Below are positions 16,743 to 25,300 of a stretch of 56,665 nt of DNA, in pieces (the first letter of the stretch is position 1; each line of letters opens with the position of its first letter). The DNA comes from Bacteroidota bacterium (GTDB lineage: Bacteria; Bacteroidota; Bacteroidia; Bacteroidales; F082): contig JAEWWJ010000057.1 in assembly GCA_023396415.1 (NCBI GenBank), forward strand, positions 1 through 56,665, in the 5' to 3' direction. The position numbers and the translations under genes were made by a program. The notes under the pieces are model-generated. The model made no database searches. It worked only from the letters and a program-made list of their open reading frames with translations, and was not told where the DNA came from.

Positions 16743-18860
16743 CTATTTGATAATCCCTTTAGCTTTATTAATTACAGCTTCTGCAATACTTTCGGGGGCT
16801 TGCATATAATGACTAAACTCCATACTCGAGCTGGCCCTGCCGGAGCTGAGCGTGCGCAATGAAGTTACGTATCCAAACATTTCGGACAATGGAACATCAG
16901 CTTTGATGATTTGAAGGCTGATTTTAGCAGAAACTTCACGCAAAACAGCACGACGTTTGTTTAAGTCGCCGGAAACATCACCCAAATATTCATCGGGGGT
17001 GCTCACTTCAACTTTCATAATGGGTTCAAGGATAGCCGATTTGGCCTTGCGACAAGCGGCTTTAAATCCCATACGAGCAGCCATCTCAAACGATAAACTG
17101 TCTGAATCCACGGGGTGAAAAGAACCGTCTATCAATCGCACTTTCATGCTGTCAATGGTGTAACCGGCCAAAACTCCATTCGACATAGATTCTTTGAATC
17201 CTTTCTGAATGGCAGGCAGGAACTCACGTGGAATGTTACCTCCTTTAACCTCATCAACGAATTGAAATCCAACCACACCTTCGTCGGCAGGTCCAATCTC
17301 AAATTGAATATCGGCAAACTTACCACGGCCTCCGGTTTGTTTCTTGTACACTTCACGATGTGAGGCGCTGGTCAGCAAGGTTTCTTTATAAGCTACCTGC
17401 GGACGACCTTGGTTGCACTCCACTTTAAACTCGCGTTTCAAACGATCTACAAGAATTTCAAGATGCAACTCACCCATACCGGAAATGATGGTCTGACCAG
17501 AATTTTCGTCGGTATTTACTCTAAAAGTAGGATCTTCCTCAGCCAATTTGGCCAAAGCCATACCCATTTTATCCATGTCGGCTTGAGTTTTTGGCTCAAT
17601 AGAAACACTGATAACAGGCTCAGGGAACGACATGGCTTCCAAAATAATTGGACGACTTTCGAGACACAAAGTATCGCCGGTGCGGATGGTTTTAAAACCT
17701 ACAGCAGCTCCGATATCTCCGGCCTCGATGCGATCGAGAGGATTTTGCTTGTTGGCGTGCATTTGCATGATACGTGAAATTCGCTCTTTTTTGCCGGTAT
17801 TGGCATTAAAGACATATGAACCAGCATCAAGCGAACCAGAATAAACACGGAAAAACGCAATACGACCTACAAAAGGATCGGTAGCAATTTTAAATGCCAA
17901 AGCACTGAAAGGTGCATTGGGATCAACCTTTCTGTGTTCTTCTTTTTCTGTATCGGGATTAATTCCGACAACATCATCAATATCGAGTGGGCTGGGCAAA
18001 TATTGCGCAACACCATTGAGTAGCATTTGAACGCCTTTGTTTTTGAAAGAAGCACCACACATTACAGGTGAGATGCGCATCTCGACAGTTGCTTTACGAA
18101 TTTGAGCAATCATTTCCTCTTCAGTAATGGAAGAAGGATCGTCCATAAATTTCTCGAGCAACTCATCACTGTCTTCAGCTACACTTTCGATCAACTTGAG
18201 GCGGTATTCTTCCACAGTATCTACAAGGTCGGCAGGAATCTCAATCTCGGTCATGATCATACCCTTAGAACCGTCTTCCCAAATAAAGGCTTTGTTGGTA
18301 ATTAAATCAACCACGCCACGGAAAGTTTCTTCTTCACCAATAGGAATTTGCAGCGGAATAGGATTGGCTCCCAAGCGTTCTTTAATTTGTTTGAGAACAC
18401 TAAAGAAGTCAGCGCCATTACGGTCCATTTTGTTCACAAAACAGAGTCTCGGCACTTTATATTTATCGGCTTGACGCCAAACAGTTTCAGACTGAGGTTC
18501 AACACCACCCACTGCGCAAAACAGTGCCACGGCGCCGTCTAAAACACGCAACGAACGCTCTACCTCAACGGTAAAGTCAACGTGGCCAGGGGTGTCAATG
18601 ATGTTGATCTTGTAATTGTGGTTATTATAGTCCCAAAAAACAGTGGTAGCAGCAGAAGTAATGGTAATGCCACGTTCTTGCTCTTGAACCATCCAGTCCA
18701 TGGTAGCACCACCTTCGTGTGTTTCTCCTAATTTATGGCTACGGCCAGTGTAATACAGAATACGTTCGGTAGTAGTAGTTTTACCTGCGTCAATATGGGC
18801 CATAATGCCAATATTGCGGGTGTAAAGAAGTTTACTTAATATCTTTTGGTCAGATGCCAT
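16743..18860 (-). CDS. fusA: Elongation factor G
   Basis: A GTPase that drives tRNA-mRNA translocation and, with RRF, ribosome recycling. The 705-residue product is full length. GTP-binding motifs are visible: AHIDAGKTTT (residues 21-30), the switch region GITITSAATT, DTPGHVDFT and NKMDR. Domain IV is recognised by GGRGKFADIQFEIGPA, and the C-terminal domain by PLSEMFGYVTSLRTLSSGR. It lies between rpsG and rpsJ in the str cluster. Confidence 0.98.
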   Translation of the reverse strand: MASDQKILSKLLYTRNIGIMAHIDAGKTTTTERILYYTGRSHKLGETHEGGATMDWMVQEQERGITITSAATTVFWDYNNHNYKINIIDTPGHVDFTVEVERSLRVLDGAVALFCAVGGVEPQSETVWRQADKYKVPRLCFVNKMDRNGADFFSVLKQIKERLGANPIPLQIPIGEEETFRGVVDLITNKAFIWEDGSKGMIMTEIEIPADLVDTVEEYRLKLIESVAEDSDELLEKFMDDPSSITEEEMIAQIRKATVEMRISPVMCGASFKNKGVQMLLNGVAQYLPSPLDIDDVVGINPDTEKEEHRKVDPNAPFSALAFKIATDPFVGRIAFFRVYSGSLDAGSYVFNANTGKKERISRIMQMHANKQNPLDRIEAGDIGAAVGFKTIRTGDTLCLESRPIILEAMSFPEPVISVSIEPKTQADMDKMGMALAKLAEEDPTFRVNTDENSGQTIISGMGELHLEILVDRLKREFKVECNQGRPQVAYKETLLTSASHREVYKKQTGGRGKFADIQFEIGPADEGVVGFQFVDEVKGGNIPREFLPAIQKGFKESMSNGVLAGYTIDSMKVRLIDGSFHPVDSDSLSFEMAARMGFKAACRKAKSAILEPIMKVEVSTPDEYLGDVSGDLNKRRAVLREVSAKISLQIIKADVPLSEMFGYVTSLRTLSSGRASSSMEFSHYMQAPESIAEAVINKAKGIIK

Positions 18861-18885
18861 TTTTTTTCTCTCTCTTCTCGCTTAA

Positions 18886-19353
18886 TTAGAATCTGAAATG
18901 TGAGAAGGCTTTGTTTGCCTCAGCCATTCTGTGGGTATCTTCTTTTTTCTTGAAAGCAGCACCTTCTTCTTTATAAGCGGCCATGATTTCGCCGGCTAAT
19001 TTTTGACCCATAGTTTTTTCGTGACGACGACGGGCATAACCAATAAGGTTTTTCATGCCGATGGACATCTTACGACCGGGGCGGATTTCGGAAGGGATTT
19101 GGAAGGTGGCTCCTCCGATACGACGGCTGCGTACTTCAACGGCAGGGGTCACATTGGCTAAGGCTTTTTTCCATACCTCTACGCTATCTTCATTGAGCTT
19201 AGCTGAAACAATATCCATTGCTTCGTAGAAGATTTTGTATGCTACGTTCTTCTTGCCTTCATTCATGATGTTGTTTACGAATTTTGTAACCAAAACATCA
19301 CTGAATCTTGGGTCGGGAAGAATAATTCTTTTTTTGGGTTTAGCTTTTCTCAT
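18886..19353 (-). CDS. rpsG: 30S ribosomal protein S7
   Basis: A primary 16S rRNA 3'-domain binder at the E site. The 155 residues include DPRFSDVLVTKFVNNIMNEG and the signature GGATFQIPSEIRPGRKMSIG. The short C terminus ends AFSHFRF. It lies 35 bases after rpsL. Confidence 0.97.
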   Translation of the reverse strand: MRKAKPKKRIILPDPRFSDVLVTKFVNNIMNEGKKNVAYKIFYEAMDIVSAKLNEDSVEVWKKALANVTPAVEVRSRRIGGATFQIPSEIRPGRKMSIGMKNLIGYARRRHEKTMGQKLAGEIMAAYKEEGAAFKKKEDTHRMAEANKAFSHFRF

Positions 19354-19388
19354 TGCTAACAGTTCTAAGTCTTAAATAAATATGATGA

Positions 19389-19769
19389 CTATTTCTTAAC
19401 CTTTGGACGCTTGGTACCGTATTTCGACCTGCGTTGCTTTCTGCCTTCAACACCTGAGGTATCGAGCGCACCGCGGATGATGTGGTAACGCACACCCGGC
19501 AAGTCTTTTACACGACCGCCGCGAATCATCACGATGGAGTGTTCTTGCAAGTTGTGGCCTTCACCCGGGATGTAGGCATTAACTTCCTTTTGGTTTGTTA
19601 AACGAACCCTTGCCACTTTACGCATGGCAGAGTTAGGTTTTTTAGGTGTTGTGGTGTAAACACGCACACACACCCCACGACGTTGGGGACATGAATCGAG
19701 GGCAGGCGATTTGCTTTTGTCAACCAGCTTCTGGCGTCCCTTGCGCACTAATTGTTGAATAGTAGGCAT
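19389..19769 (-). CDS. rpsL: 30S ribosomal protein S12
   Basis: A decoding-centre protein and first gene of the translation operon. The 126 residues contain SPALDSCPQRRGVCVRVYTT, TTPKKPNSAMRKVARVRL and PGVRYHIIRGALDTSGV. The lysines of KKPNSA are intact, the usual streptomycin-sensitive form. Two promoter matches lie upstream (19815-19846 and 20038-20068). Confidence 0.98.
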   Translation of the reverse strand: MPTIQQLVRKGRQKLVDKSKSPALDSCPQRRGVCVRVYTTTPKKPNSAMRKVARVRLTNQKEVNAYIPGEGHNLQEHSIVMIRGGRVKDLPGVRYHIIRGALDTSGVEGRKQRRSKYGTKRPKVKK

Positions 19770-19814
19770 TTTGTACTGTTTAATTTTTTTGTTATGAACC
19801 CCTTTTTTGGGAGC

Positions 19815-19846
19815 GCAAAAGTAGTATAATTTTCTTAACTAACAAT
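19815..19846 (-). promoter_or_regulatory. Proximal promoter of the rpsL operon
   Basis: On the minus strand, ATTG (19846-19843) is followed after 19 bases by TACTTTTG (19823-19816) and then C, the Bacteroidota -33/-7 pattern. Transcription would start near 19809, about 40 bases before the rpsL ATG. Confidence 0.7.
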
Positions 19847-19857
19847 ATGCTGTCAAT

Positions 19858-19938
19858 CTAATCTTGGGGAGATAGCGTCAAGGAGGGAAAAGCCAGACCG
19901 GCAATAAACCCCACAAAAACCTGCTCAGAACGTTGCAT
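19858..19938 (-). CDS. 26-codon reading frame in the rpsL leader, possible leader peptide
   Basis: The only ATG-initiated frame of note in the leader made from the distal promoter; it encodes MQRSEQVFVGFIAGLAFPSL plus six more residues and ends TAG. It matches no family I recognise. A 7-bp perfect stem (AAAAGCC at 19948-19942 with GGCTTTT at 19894-19888, minus strand) would pair the bases just before its ATG with its own later codons. It could be a regulatory leader peptide or a chance frame. Confidence 0.25.
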   Translation of the reverse strand: MQRSEQVFVGFIAGLAFPSLTLSPQD

Positions 19939-20037
19939 CTTGGCTTTTGTGTAAGAAACCTATATCGGTTAAACTTTTCAGGTTCCTTTCAACTATATCG
20001 TTTCCAGTATAATCCAACTCTTATCGAATTGGGGCTG

Positions 20038-20068
20038 CAAAATTACACAATAATTTTACCCACGCAAA
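20038..20068 (-). promoter_or_regulatory. Distal promoter of the rpsL operon
   Basis: On the minus strand, TTTG (20068-20065), 19 bases, then TAATTTTG (20045-20038): an exact match to the Bacteroidota consensus. Transcription would start near 20031 and give a leader of about 262 bases before rpsL. Confidence 0.65.
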
Positions 20069-20656
20069 TGTTTTTTTACTTTTTCTCTATAAAATTATCA
20101 ACAACCTCTTGAAATACAATGCTGTTTTTGTGTAAAGTGCCTGTCAAACACCATTCCAGAGCGTTTGCCGTCAGCTCATAGTTTACTTAAAACACCAAAT
20201 GATTGCCCTTTATTTAAGAAAATCCGGTCAAGGTTGGCAAGCTGATCTACTCAATTGAGGCCAAAATACCAACCGTAGTTTCGCAAGCTAAGCTTTGCTC
20301 AATTGATTTGATTGCACCTATATTATTGTATGTCGCTTTTTTTATTGGTGGTGTGGTTTGAACTACGAACCATTGGCACAGGCAAAGGTAAGCTGTGAGA
20401 TTGACTTGATTTAAGGCGAAAAATTGTTGAATTACCATTTCTTTGTTGAAGTAAACGCAATTTGTGTGATAGACTATAGCCGGGCTTAACGCAATGGCGA
20501 GTAGATTCATCCATACCATCGAGCCATAAACAAGTCCGACACAGCGTTTTTTTTCGCAGTAAAAAACAAAAAATCTAAACCCTAATCTAACCCATTCAAC
20601 ACATTTACCATCCACACCAGCCTAAAAAATAAAGATCAGTAAAGGCGCTATTTTCT
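20069..20656. other. Non-coding stretch between two divergent operons
   Basis: About 590 bases between the rpsL distal promoter and the restriction-modification operon promoter. A 122-codon open frame on the minus strand (20247-20615) has no recognisable family and no promoter-like or start-site context, so it is not called. No tRNA, repeat or mobile-element end is seen. Confidence 0.45.
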
Positions 20657-20689
20657 TTTCGTCCGCGCGCCCGCAAATTGATATATTTG
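20657..20689 (+). promoter_or_regulatory. Promoter of the restriction-modification / J-domain / HIRAN operon
   Basis: TATATTTG (20682-20689) matches the -7 box TAnnTTTG and lies 22 bases before the ATG at 20712. The -33 region is a poor match (TTTTC, ending at 20660, spacing about 20-21). The -7 box makes this a reasonable promoter, with a very short leader. Confidence 0.5.
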
Positions 20690-20711
20690 TAGTCTTTGAT
20701 AAGAACTTAAA

Positions 20712-23700
20712 ATGGACCTCAACCAATACATCAACAACCTCAACCAACGCTATAAACTCGGCAACGCGACTGAGCATACTTTCCGTGGCGACTTGCAACA
20801 ACTGATCGAAAGTTTGGTGCCAACCATCAGGGCTACCAACGAACCCAAACGGCAATCATGCGGTGCACCTGACTATATTTTGACAAAAAAGGATATTCCT
20901 ATAGGTTTCATCGAAGCCAAAGACATTGGGGACAAGGATCTCGAAGGGGAGAAGAAAACAGGAAACAAAGAGCAGTTTGACCGCTACAAGACTTCGCTTA
21001 ACAACCTCATTTTTACCGACTATCTGAGTTTTTTGCTCTATCGCGACGGACAATTTATCACCCAAATTGCCATTGGAGAAATGACCGATAAAGGCATCAA
21101 ACCTTTGACGGAGAACTTTTTCGGTTTTGAAAACCTCATCAAAGACTTTTGCACCCACATTGGTCAAACCATCAAAAGCCCAAAACAATTGGCCGAAATG
21201 ATGGCAGGTAAAGCACGTCTTCTTTCTGATGTGATTGAAAAAGCATTGACCAGCGACGAGGAAAACCGGGAAGACAGCACGCTCAAAGATCAAATGACAG
21301 CTTTTAAGGAAATTCTGATTCATGACATTACACCCAAAGGATTTGCCGATGTGTACGCCCAAACCATCGCTTATGGTATGTTTGCCGCACGTTCGCACGA
21401 CCCTTCAATAGGCTCGTTCAGCCGACAAGAAGCCGCTGAACTGATTCCAAAATCAAATCCATTTTTAAGAAAATTGTTTGGATACATTGCCGGGCCCGAT
21501 ATTGACGACCGCATCAAATGGATTGTTGACGGTTTGGCCAACATATTTTTGGCGTGCAATGTGGAAGAGATTCTGAAAAACTATGGCAAAGCAACCAAAA
21601 TGGAAGACCCGATCATCCATTTTTATGAAACCTTTTTAAGTGCCTACGACCCCAAATTACGCAAAGCCCGCGGCGTTTGGTACACCCCGGCTCCGGTGGT
21701 GAACTTCATTGTTCGGGCTGTTGACGATATTTTAAAAACCGAATTCGACTTGCCTCAAGGGCTGGCCGACACCAGCAAAACCACCATCAAAGTTGAGCTG
21801 CAAGGCAAAAAGATAGAAATAGAACAAGAAGTGCACAAAGTGCAGATTCTTGATCCGGCAACTGGCACAGGCACCTTTTTGGCCGAAGTGATCAAACATA
21901 TTCACAAAAAGTTTGAAGGACAACAAGGCATCTGGAGCAGTTATGTCGAAAACCATCTTTTGCTCCGCCTCAATGGGTTTGAGCTGTTGATGGCAAGTTA
22001 TGCCATGGCCCATTTGAAATTGGATTTGCTGCTCACCGAAACAGCATATAAACCAACACGAGATCAACGCTTTAGAGTGTATTTGACCAATAGCCTCGAA
22101 GAACACCACCAAGACACCGGAACGCTTTTTGCCAATTGGTTAAGCACCGAAGCCAACGAAGCCAACCGCATCAAACGCGATGCACCGGTGATGGTAGTGA
22201 TGGGAAACCCGCCGTATGCTGTGAGTAGCAACAATAAAAATGATTGGATTCAGAATTTAATTGCTGATTATAAAAAAAATCTAAACGAAAGAAAAATCAA
22301 TTTAGACGATGATTACATTAAATTCATTCGATATGGAGAACATTATATTGATAAAAATGGTCATGGTGTTTTAGCTTACATATCTAACAACAGTTTTATA
22401 GATGGTATTACCCACAGACAAATGCGAAAACATTTATTAGAAAGTTTTGACAAAATTTACATCTTGGATTTACATGGAAATACCAAGAAAAAAGAAGTTT
22501 GTCCTGATAGTTCTGCAGACCAAAACGTTTTTGACATTATGCAAGGTGTTTCCATAAACATTTTCGTAAAAACAGGTAAAAAAAAGAAAACCGAATTAGG
22601 TCAGGTTTATCATTTTGATCTACAAGGGAAAAGAAATGTAAAATACGAAACTCTAAATAGTTCAACTATTACTGGTATCAAATGGAGCAAACTCGAATTT
22701 AAAACACCCTATTTCTTTTTTGTACCTAAAGATTTTGAATCAGAAGAAAAATACAAGAGAGGATTTAAGATAGATGAGTTATTTTTTGAAAAAGTTCCTG
22801 GCATTGAAACAATACGTGATGCAATTACAATTCACTTTAAATCAAAAGATTTAAAAAATGTTGTCTTTGACTTTTTAAATATGGAAGCAGGTGAGATTGA
22901 GTCAAAATACAATACAAAAGATGCCAGAGACTGGAAAATCAGAAGAGCCAAGGAGGATGTAAGTCTTAATATTGATAACGAAAATGTATGGCAAGATATA
23001 TATTACAGACCTTTCGACACGAGGAAAACATTTTATTCCGGAAAACAAAATGGTTTCGTTTGTAATGGTAGATATAACGTAATGAAAAATTTACTGCAAG
23101 GCAATTTAGCTTTAATTGTCCCTCGACAAACAACACAAGACTACCGCCACAATTTTATAACGAATAAAATCTTTGAGGGAAATATTACAGCAAGTGCAAA
23201 GTTATTTGGTACTGGAAATGGTTTCCCCCTCTACCTCTATCCCGAAACCCACGCCCAGCAAGCCATAGGGCAAACCACTGAAAGAACACCCAATCTCAAC
23301 CCGGAAATCATCAAGCAGATAGCCGAAAAATTAGGTTTGGGTTTTGTTCCCGAAAAAGAAGCCCAAGGCAATGTGTGTTTCATCAACAATGCCGAAGTAC
23401 GCGACGATTTTAAAACCACTTTCGCCCCCATTGATGTGCTGGATTACATCTATGCCGTTTTGCACTCGCCCACCTATCGCGAAAAATACAAGGAGTTTTT
23501 GAAAATTGATTTCCCAAGAGTGCCTTATCCGAAAGATACAGAAAGCTTTTGGCAGCTCGTGCAACTTGGCGGACAAATCAGACAAATCCATTTATTGGAA
23601 AGTCCGGTTGTTGAAAACTACATCACCCAATACCCCATGGATGGCGACAATATGGTGTACAAACCAAAGTATCAAAACGGCAAAGTTTTTATCAACGACA

Positions 23701-23897
23701 CCCAGTTTTTTGACCAGGTGCCGGAAGTCGCCTGGAACTTCTATATCGGTGGTTACCAGCCCGCTCAAAAATGGTTGAAAGACAGAAAAGGAAGAAAATT
23801 AGAGTTTGAAGATATTTTGCATTATCAGAAAATAATTGTTGCCCTCTCAGAAACCGACAGACTGATGAAAGCAATTGATCAAATAAAGTTTGAATAA
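20712..23897 (+). CDS. Type ISP/IIG-like restriction-modification enzyme (fused nuclease and N6-adenine methyltransferase)
   Basis: A single 1061-residue chain likely able to cut and methylate DNA. N-terminal nuclease: PDY with Asp54, then IEAK (Glu68, Lys70) and QFDRY (Q88xxxY92), the Mrr-like PD-(D/E)xK plus QxxxY pattern. A helical linker follows (about 130-330). The gamma-class methyltransferase has motif I DPATGTGTF (381-389) and catalytic motif IV NPPY (499-502). The C-terminal part carries YRPFDTRKTFY (about 765), typical of the type ISP specificity domain. True type ISP enzymes such as LlaGI are about 1570 residues with a helicase in the middle; no helicase motifs are seen here. The segment coding residues about 505-835 is far more AT-rich than its flanks. 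Its stop codon abuts the next gene's ATG. Confidence 0.9.
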   Translation: MDLNQYINNLNQRYKLGNATEHTFRGDLQQLIESLVPTIRATNEPKRQSCGAPDYILTKKDIPIGFIEAKDIGDKDLEGEKKTGNKEQFDRYKTSLNNLIFTDYLSFLLYRDGQFITQIAIGEMTDKGIKPLTENFFGFENLIKDFCTHIGQTIKSPKQLAEMMAGKARLLSDVIEKALTSDEENREDSTLKDQMTAFKEILIHDITPKGFADVYAQTIAYGMFAARSHDPSIGSFSRQEAAELIPKSNPFLRKLFGYIAGPDIDDRIKWIVDGLANIFLACNVEEILKNYGKATKMEDPIIHFYETFLSAYDPKLRKARGVWYTPAPVVNFIVRAVDDILKTEFDLPQGLADTSKTTIKVELQGKKIEIEQEVHKVQILDPATGTGTFLAEVIKHIHKKFEGQQGIWSSYVENHLLLRLNGFELLMASYAMAHLKLDLLLTETAYKPTRDQRFRVYLTNSLEEHHQDTGTLFANWLSTEANEANRIKRDAPVMVVMGNPPYAVSSNNKNDWIQNLIADYKKNLNERKINLDDDYIKFIRYGEHYIDKNGHGVLAYISNNSFIDGITHRQMRKHLLESFDKIYILDLHGNTKKKEVCPDSSADQNVFDIMQGVSINIFVKTGKKKKTELGQVYHFDLQGKRNVKYETLNSSTITGIKWSKLEFKTPYFFFVPKDFESEEKYKRGFKIDELFFEKVPGIETIRDAITIHFKSKDLKNVVFDFLNMEAGEIESKYNTKDARDWKIRRAKEDVSLNIDNENVWQDIYYRPFDTRKTFYSGKQNGFVCNGRYNVMKNLLQGNLALIVPRQTTQDYRHNFITNKIFEGNITASAKLFGTGNGFPLYLYPETHAQQAIGQTTERTPNLNPEIIKQIAEKLGLGFVPEKEAQGNVCFINNAEVRDDFKTTFAPIDVLDYIYAVLHSPTYREKYKEFLKIDFPRVPYPKDTESFWQLVQLGGQIRQIHLLESPVVENYITQYPMDGDNMVYKPKYQNGKVFINDTQFFDQVPEVAWNFYIGGYQPAQKWLKDRKGRKLEFEDILHYQKIIVALSETDRLMKAIDQIKFE

Positions 23898-24701
23898 ATG
23901 AGCCAAAACTTGCCTGCCTTTACTGCTGAAAATGAAGCATTGACCAAGAAATTGGAGAGCTTGCACCTGGAATTTCTCGACCTCTTCACCCGTCACAAAG
24001 ACATGGTTGAAAACGAGTCGGTGGTGCTCACTTCAATGTATCTCGAAAAAATTGGTCGCTTTCAACTTGAGCTGCTTGAAAAACAAACCGAAGCCACCCG
24101 TTTAAAAATGAAGATGAACATGCTTCAGGCCGCCATCAATCGAAACGAAAAACCCGATTTAACGGCCATTGAAAACGAAATCAATGCCCGTTTGCAACAA
24201 TATTACGCCCAAATTCAAGCCCAATCTGAGGCATTGGATCACGCAAGGACGGTGCTTTCGCAGTTACTTTCGGAAGAGGAAGCACAAAAACTAAAAGAAA
24301 TTTTTCGGCTGCTGTGCAAAAGATTGCATCCCGACCTGAACCCCAACCAAAGCGAGGAGGAAAACGATTTATTCATCAAAGTGAAAGCCGCTTACGACTT
24401 GCAACGCCTGAGCGAGCTGCAAAACATTTTGCTGTATTTGGACGATGCCAACAAAGAAAAGTTGGTGTCAGTCCCCAACCACGAAAAAGCTGACCGCATC
24501 CAACACCTAGAAAACCAAATTGAGCGTTTAAAACAGAAAATTGATGAGTTGAAACAAAGCTTCCCTTTCAATATTGAAGCATTGATTTTCGATGAGGTGT
24601 ATATCCTTCTGAAACAAGAGGAACTAAACGAACAGATCAAAAGCATTGAAGAAGAGATTGTTAAGTATTCAAACATAATTAATATCATGATAGATGAATG
24701 A
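23898..24701 (+). CDS. Coiled-coil protein with a central J-domain-like HPD segment
   Basis: 267 residues, mostly helical, with long heptad-like stretches at the N terminus (about 10-125) and C terminus (about 200-265). Between them lies IFRLLCKRLHPDLNPN (HPD at 144-146) followed by FIKVKAAYDLQRLSEL, the helix II-loop-helix III pattern of J domains. J domains stimulate the ATPase of Hsp70 (DnaK) chaperones. There is no Gly/Phe region, zinc finger or membrane segment, so it is not a general DnaJ. The ATG follows the restriction-modification stop with no gap (TAA-ATG), and its own end overlaps the HIRAN gene by 8 bases. Its function is unknown; it may recruit DnaK to the nuclease or HIRAN protein. 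Confidence 0.75.
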   Translation: MSQNLPAFTAENEALTKKLESLHLEFLDLFTRHKDMVENESVVLTSMYLEKIGRFQLELLEKQTEATRLKMKMNMLQAAINRNEKPDLTAIENEINARLQQYYAQIQAQSEALDHARTVLSQLLSEEEAQKLKEIFRLLCKRLHPDLNPNQSEEENDLFIKVKAAYDLQRLSELQNILLYLDDANKEKLVSVPNHEKADRIQHLENQIERLKQKIDELKQSFPFNIEALIFDEVYILLKQEELNEQIKSIEEEIVKYSNIINIMIDE

Positions 24702-25080
24702 ATCCATATTGCCCGTAACACCCGGTTTGTTAGCCCTACTCAGCAATGTTGAATCGGGTATCGTGCCTTTCACACAAGAAATATTTTTGTTGGAAATTGT
24801 GGTGGCAGGCACAAGCCATTGCAAAGACATTGAGGAGGTTGAAGACCTGATTGTTCCCGAAAAAGTACTGCCCATGAAGCGCGAACCCCACAACAAATAC
24901 GACGAGTTTGCCATTGCAATCTACTGCAACGATATCCGCATAGGATTTGTGCCGGCAGATATGAACTTGGTTTGCTCTCGCTTAATGGATGCCGGCAAGC
25001 TGTTTTTTTGCAGAGTCGTTTCCAAAGAATGGAAAGGCAATTGGTTAAAAATTTACGCCAACATATATATGGTAGAGTAA
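24694..25080 (+). CDS. Stand-alone HIRAN-domain protein
   Basis: 128 residues. About 33-128 match the HIRAN fold: VVAGTSH (37-42), the hallmark MKREPHNKYDEFAIAI (R63, E64, P65, N67, D70, A73), IGFVPADMN (84-91) and a C-terminal strand. In eukaryotic HLTF the HIRAN domain binds single-stranded 3' DNA ends. Bacterial stand-alone versions have been proposed to act in DNA repair or restriction contexts. The first 30 residues are a short extension of no known type. The gene overlaps the J-domain gene by 8 bases and ends the three-gene operon. A UvrD/PcrA helicase gene follows 241 bases later with its own -7 box. Confidence 0.85.
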   Translation: MNESILPVTPGLLALLSNVESGIVPFTQEIFLLEIVVAGTSHCKDIEEVEDLIVPEKVLPMKREPHNKYDEFAIAIYCNDIRIGFVPADMNLVCSRLMDAGKLFFCRVVSKEWKGNWLKIYANIYMVE

Positions 25081-25249
25081 AACAAAAAAACCGAACCAAA
25101 TCGTAAAACCTTGCATCTTCACTCTGTCTCTCTGTGCAACAGCTCTATCACAAAACCACGCATAGAACCTGTAGAAACACACCAATAGATTCGACAACAC
25201 CGACGCTCCAACAAAAACAGCGCTAACCCTTTCGTCTCTTGACAAGACC

Positions 25250-25266
25250 AAAACCCAACGGGTTTT
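25250..25266 (+). terminator. Weak hairpin, possible terminator of the HIRAN operon
   Basis: A 7-bp stem AAAACCC/GGGTTTT with a 3-base loop. The T run is contained in the stem and no further T tract follows. It lies about 170 bases after the HIRAN stop, so it may be only a partial terminator. Confidence 0.3.
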
Positions 25267-25292
25267 CACGCTGCCTCAACCGCAATTTTCAT

Positions 25293-25300
25293 TATTTTTG
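25293..25300 (+). promoter_or_regulatory. -7 element before the UvrD/PcrA gene
   Basis: TATTTTTG followed by C fits TAnnTTTG. The TTG inside it could be read as a start codon, but as part of the promoter it would not be in the mRNA. This favours the GTG at 25322 as the true start. The -33 region is poor. Confidence 0.5.

Noticed and set aside
20247..20615. 122-codon open frame on the minus strand in the gap before the restriction-modification gene
   Set aside because: No family resemblance, odd composition with many Cys and aromatic residues, and no promoter or start context; probably chance in A/T-rich DNA.
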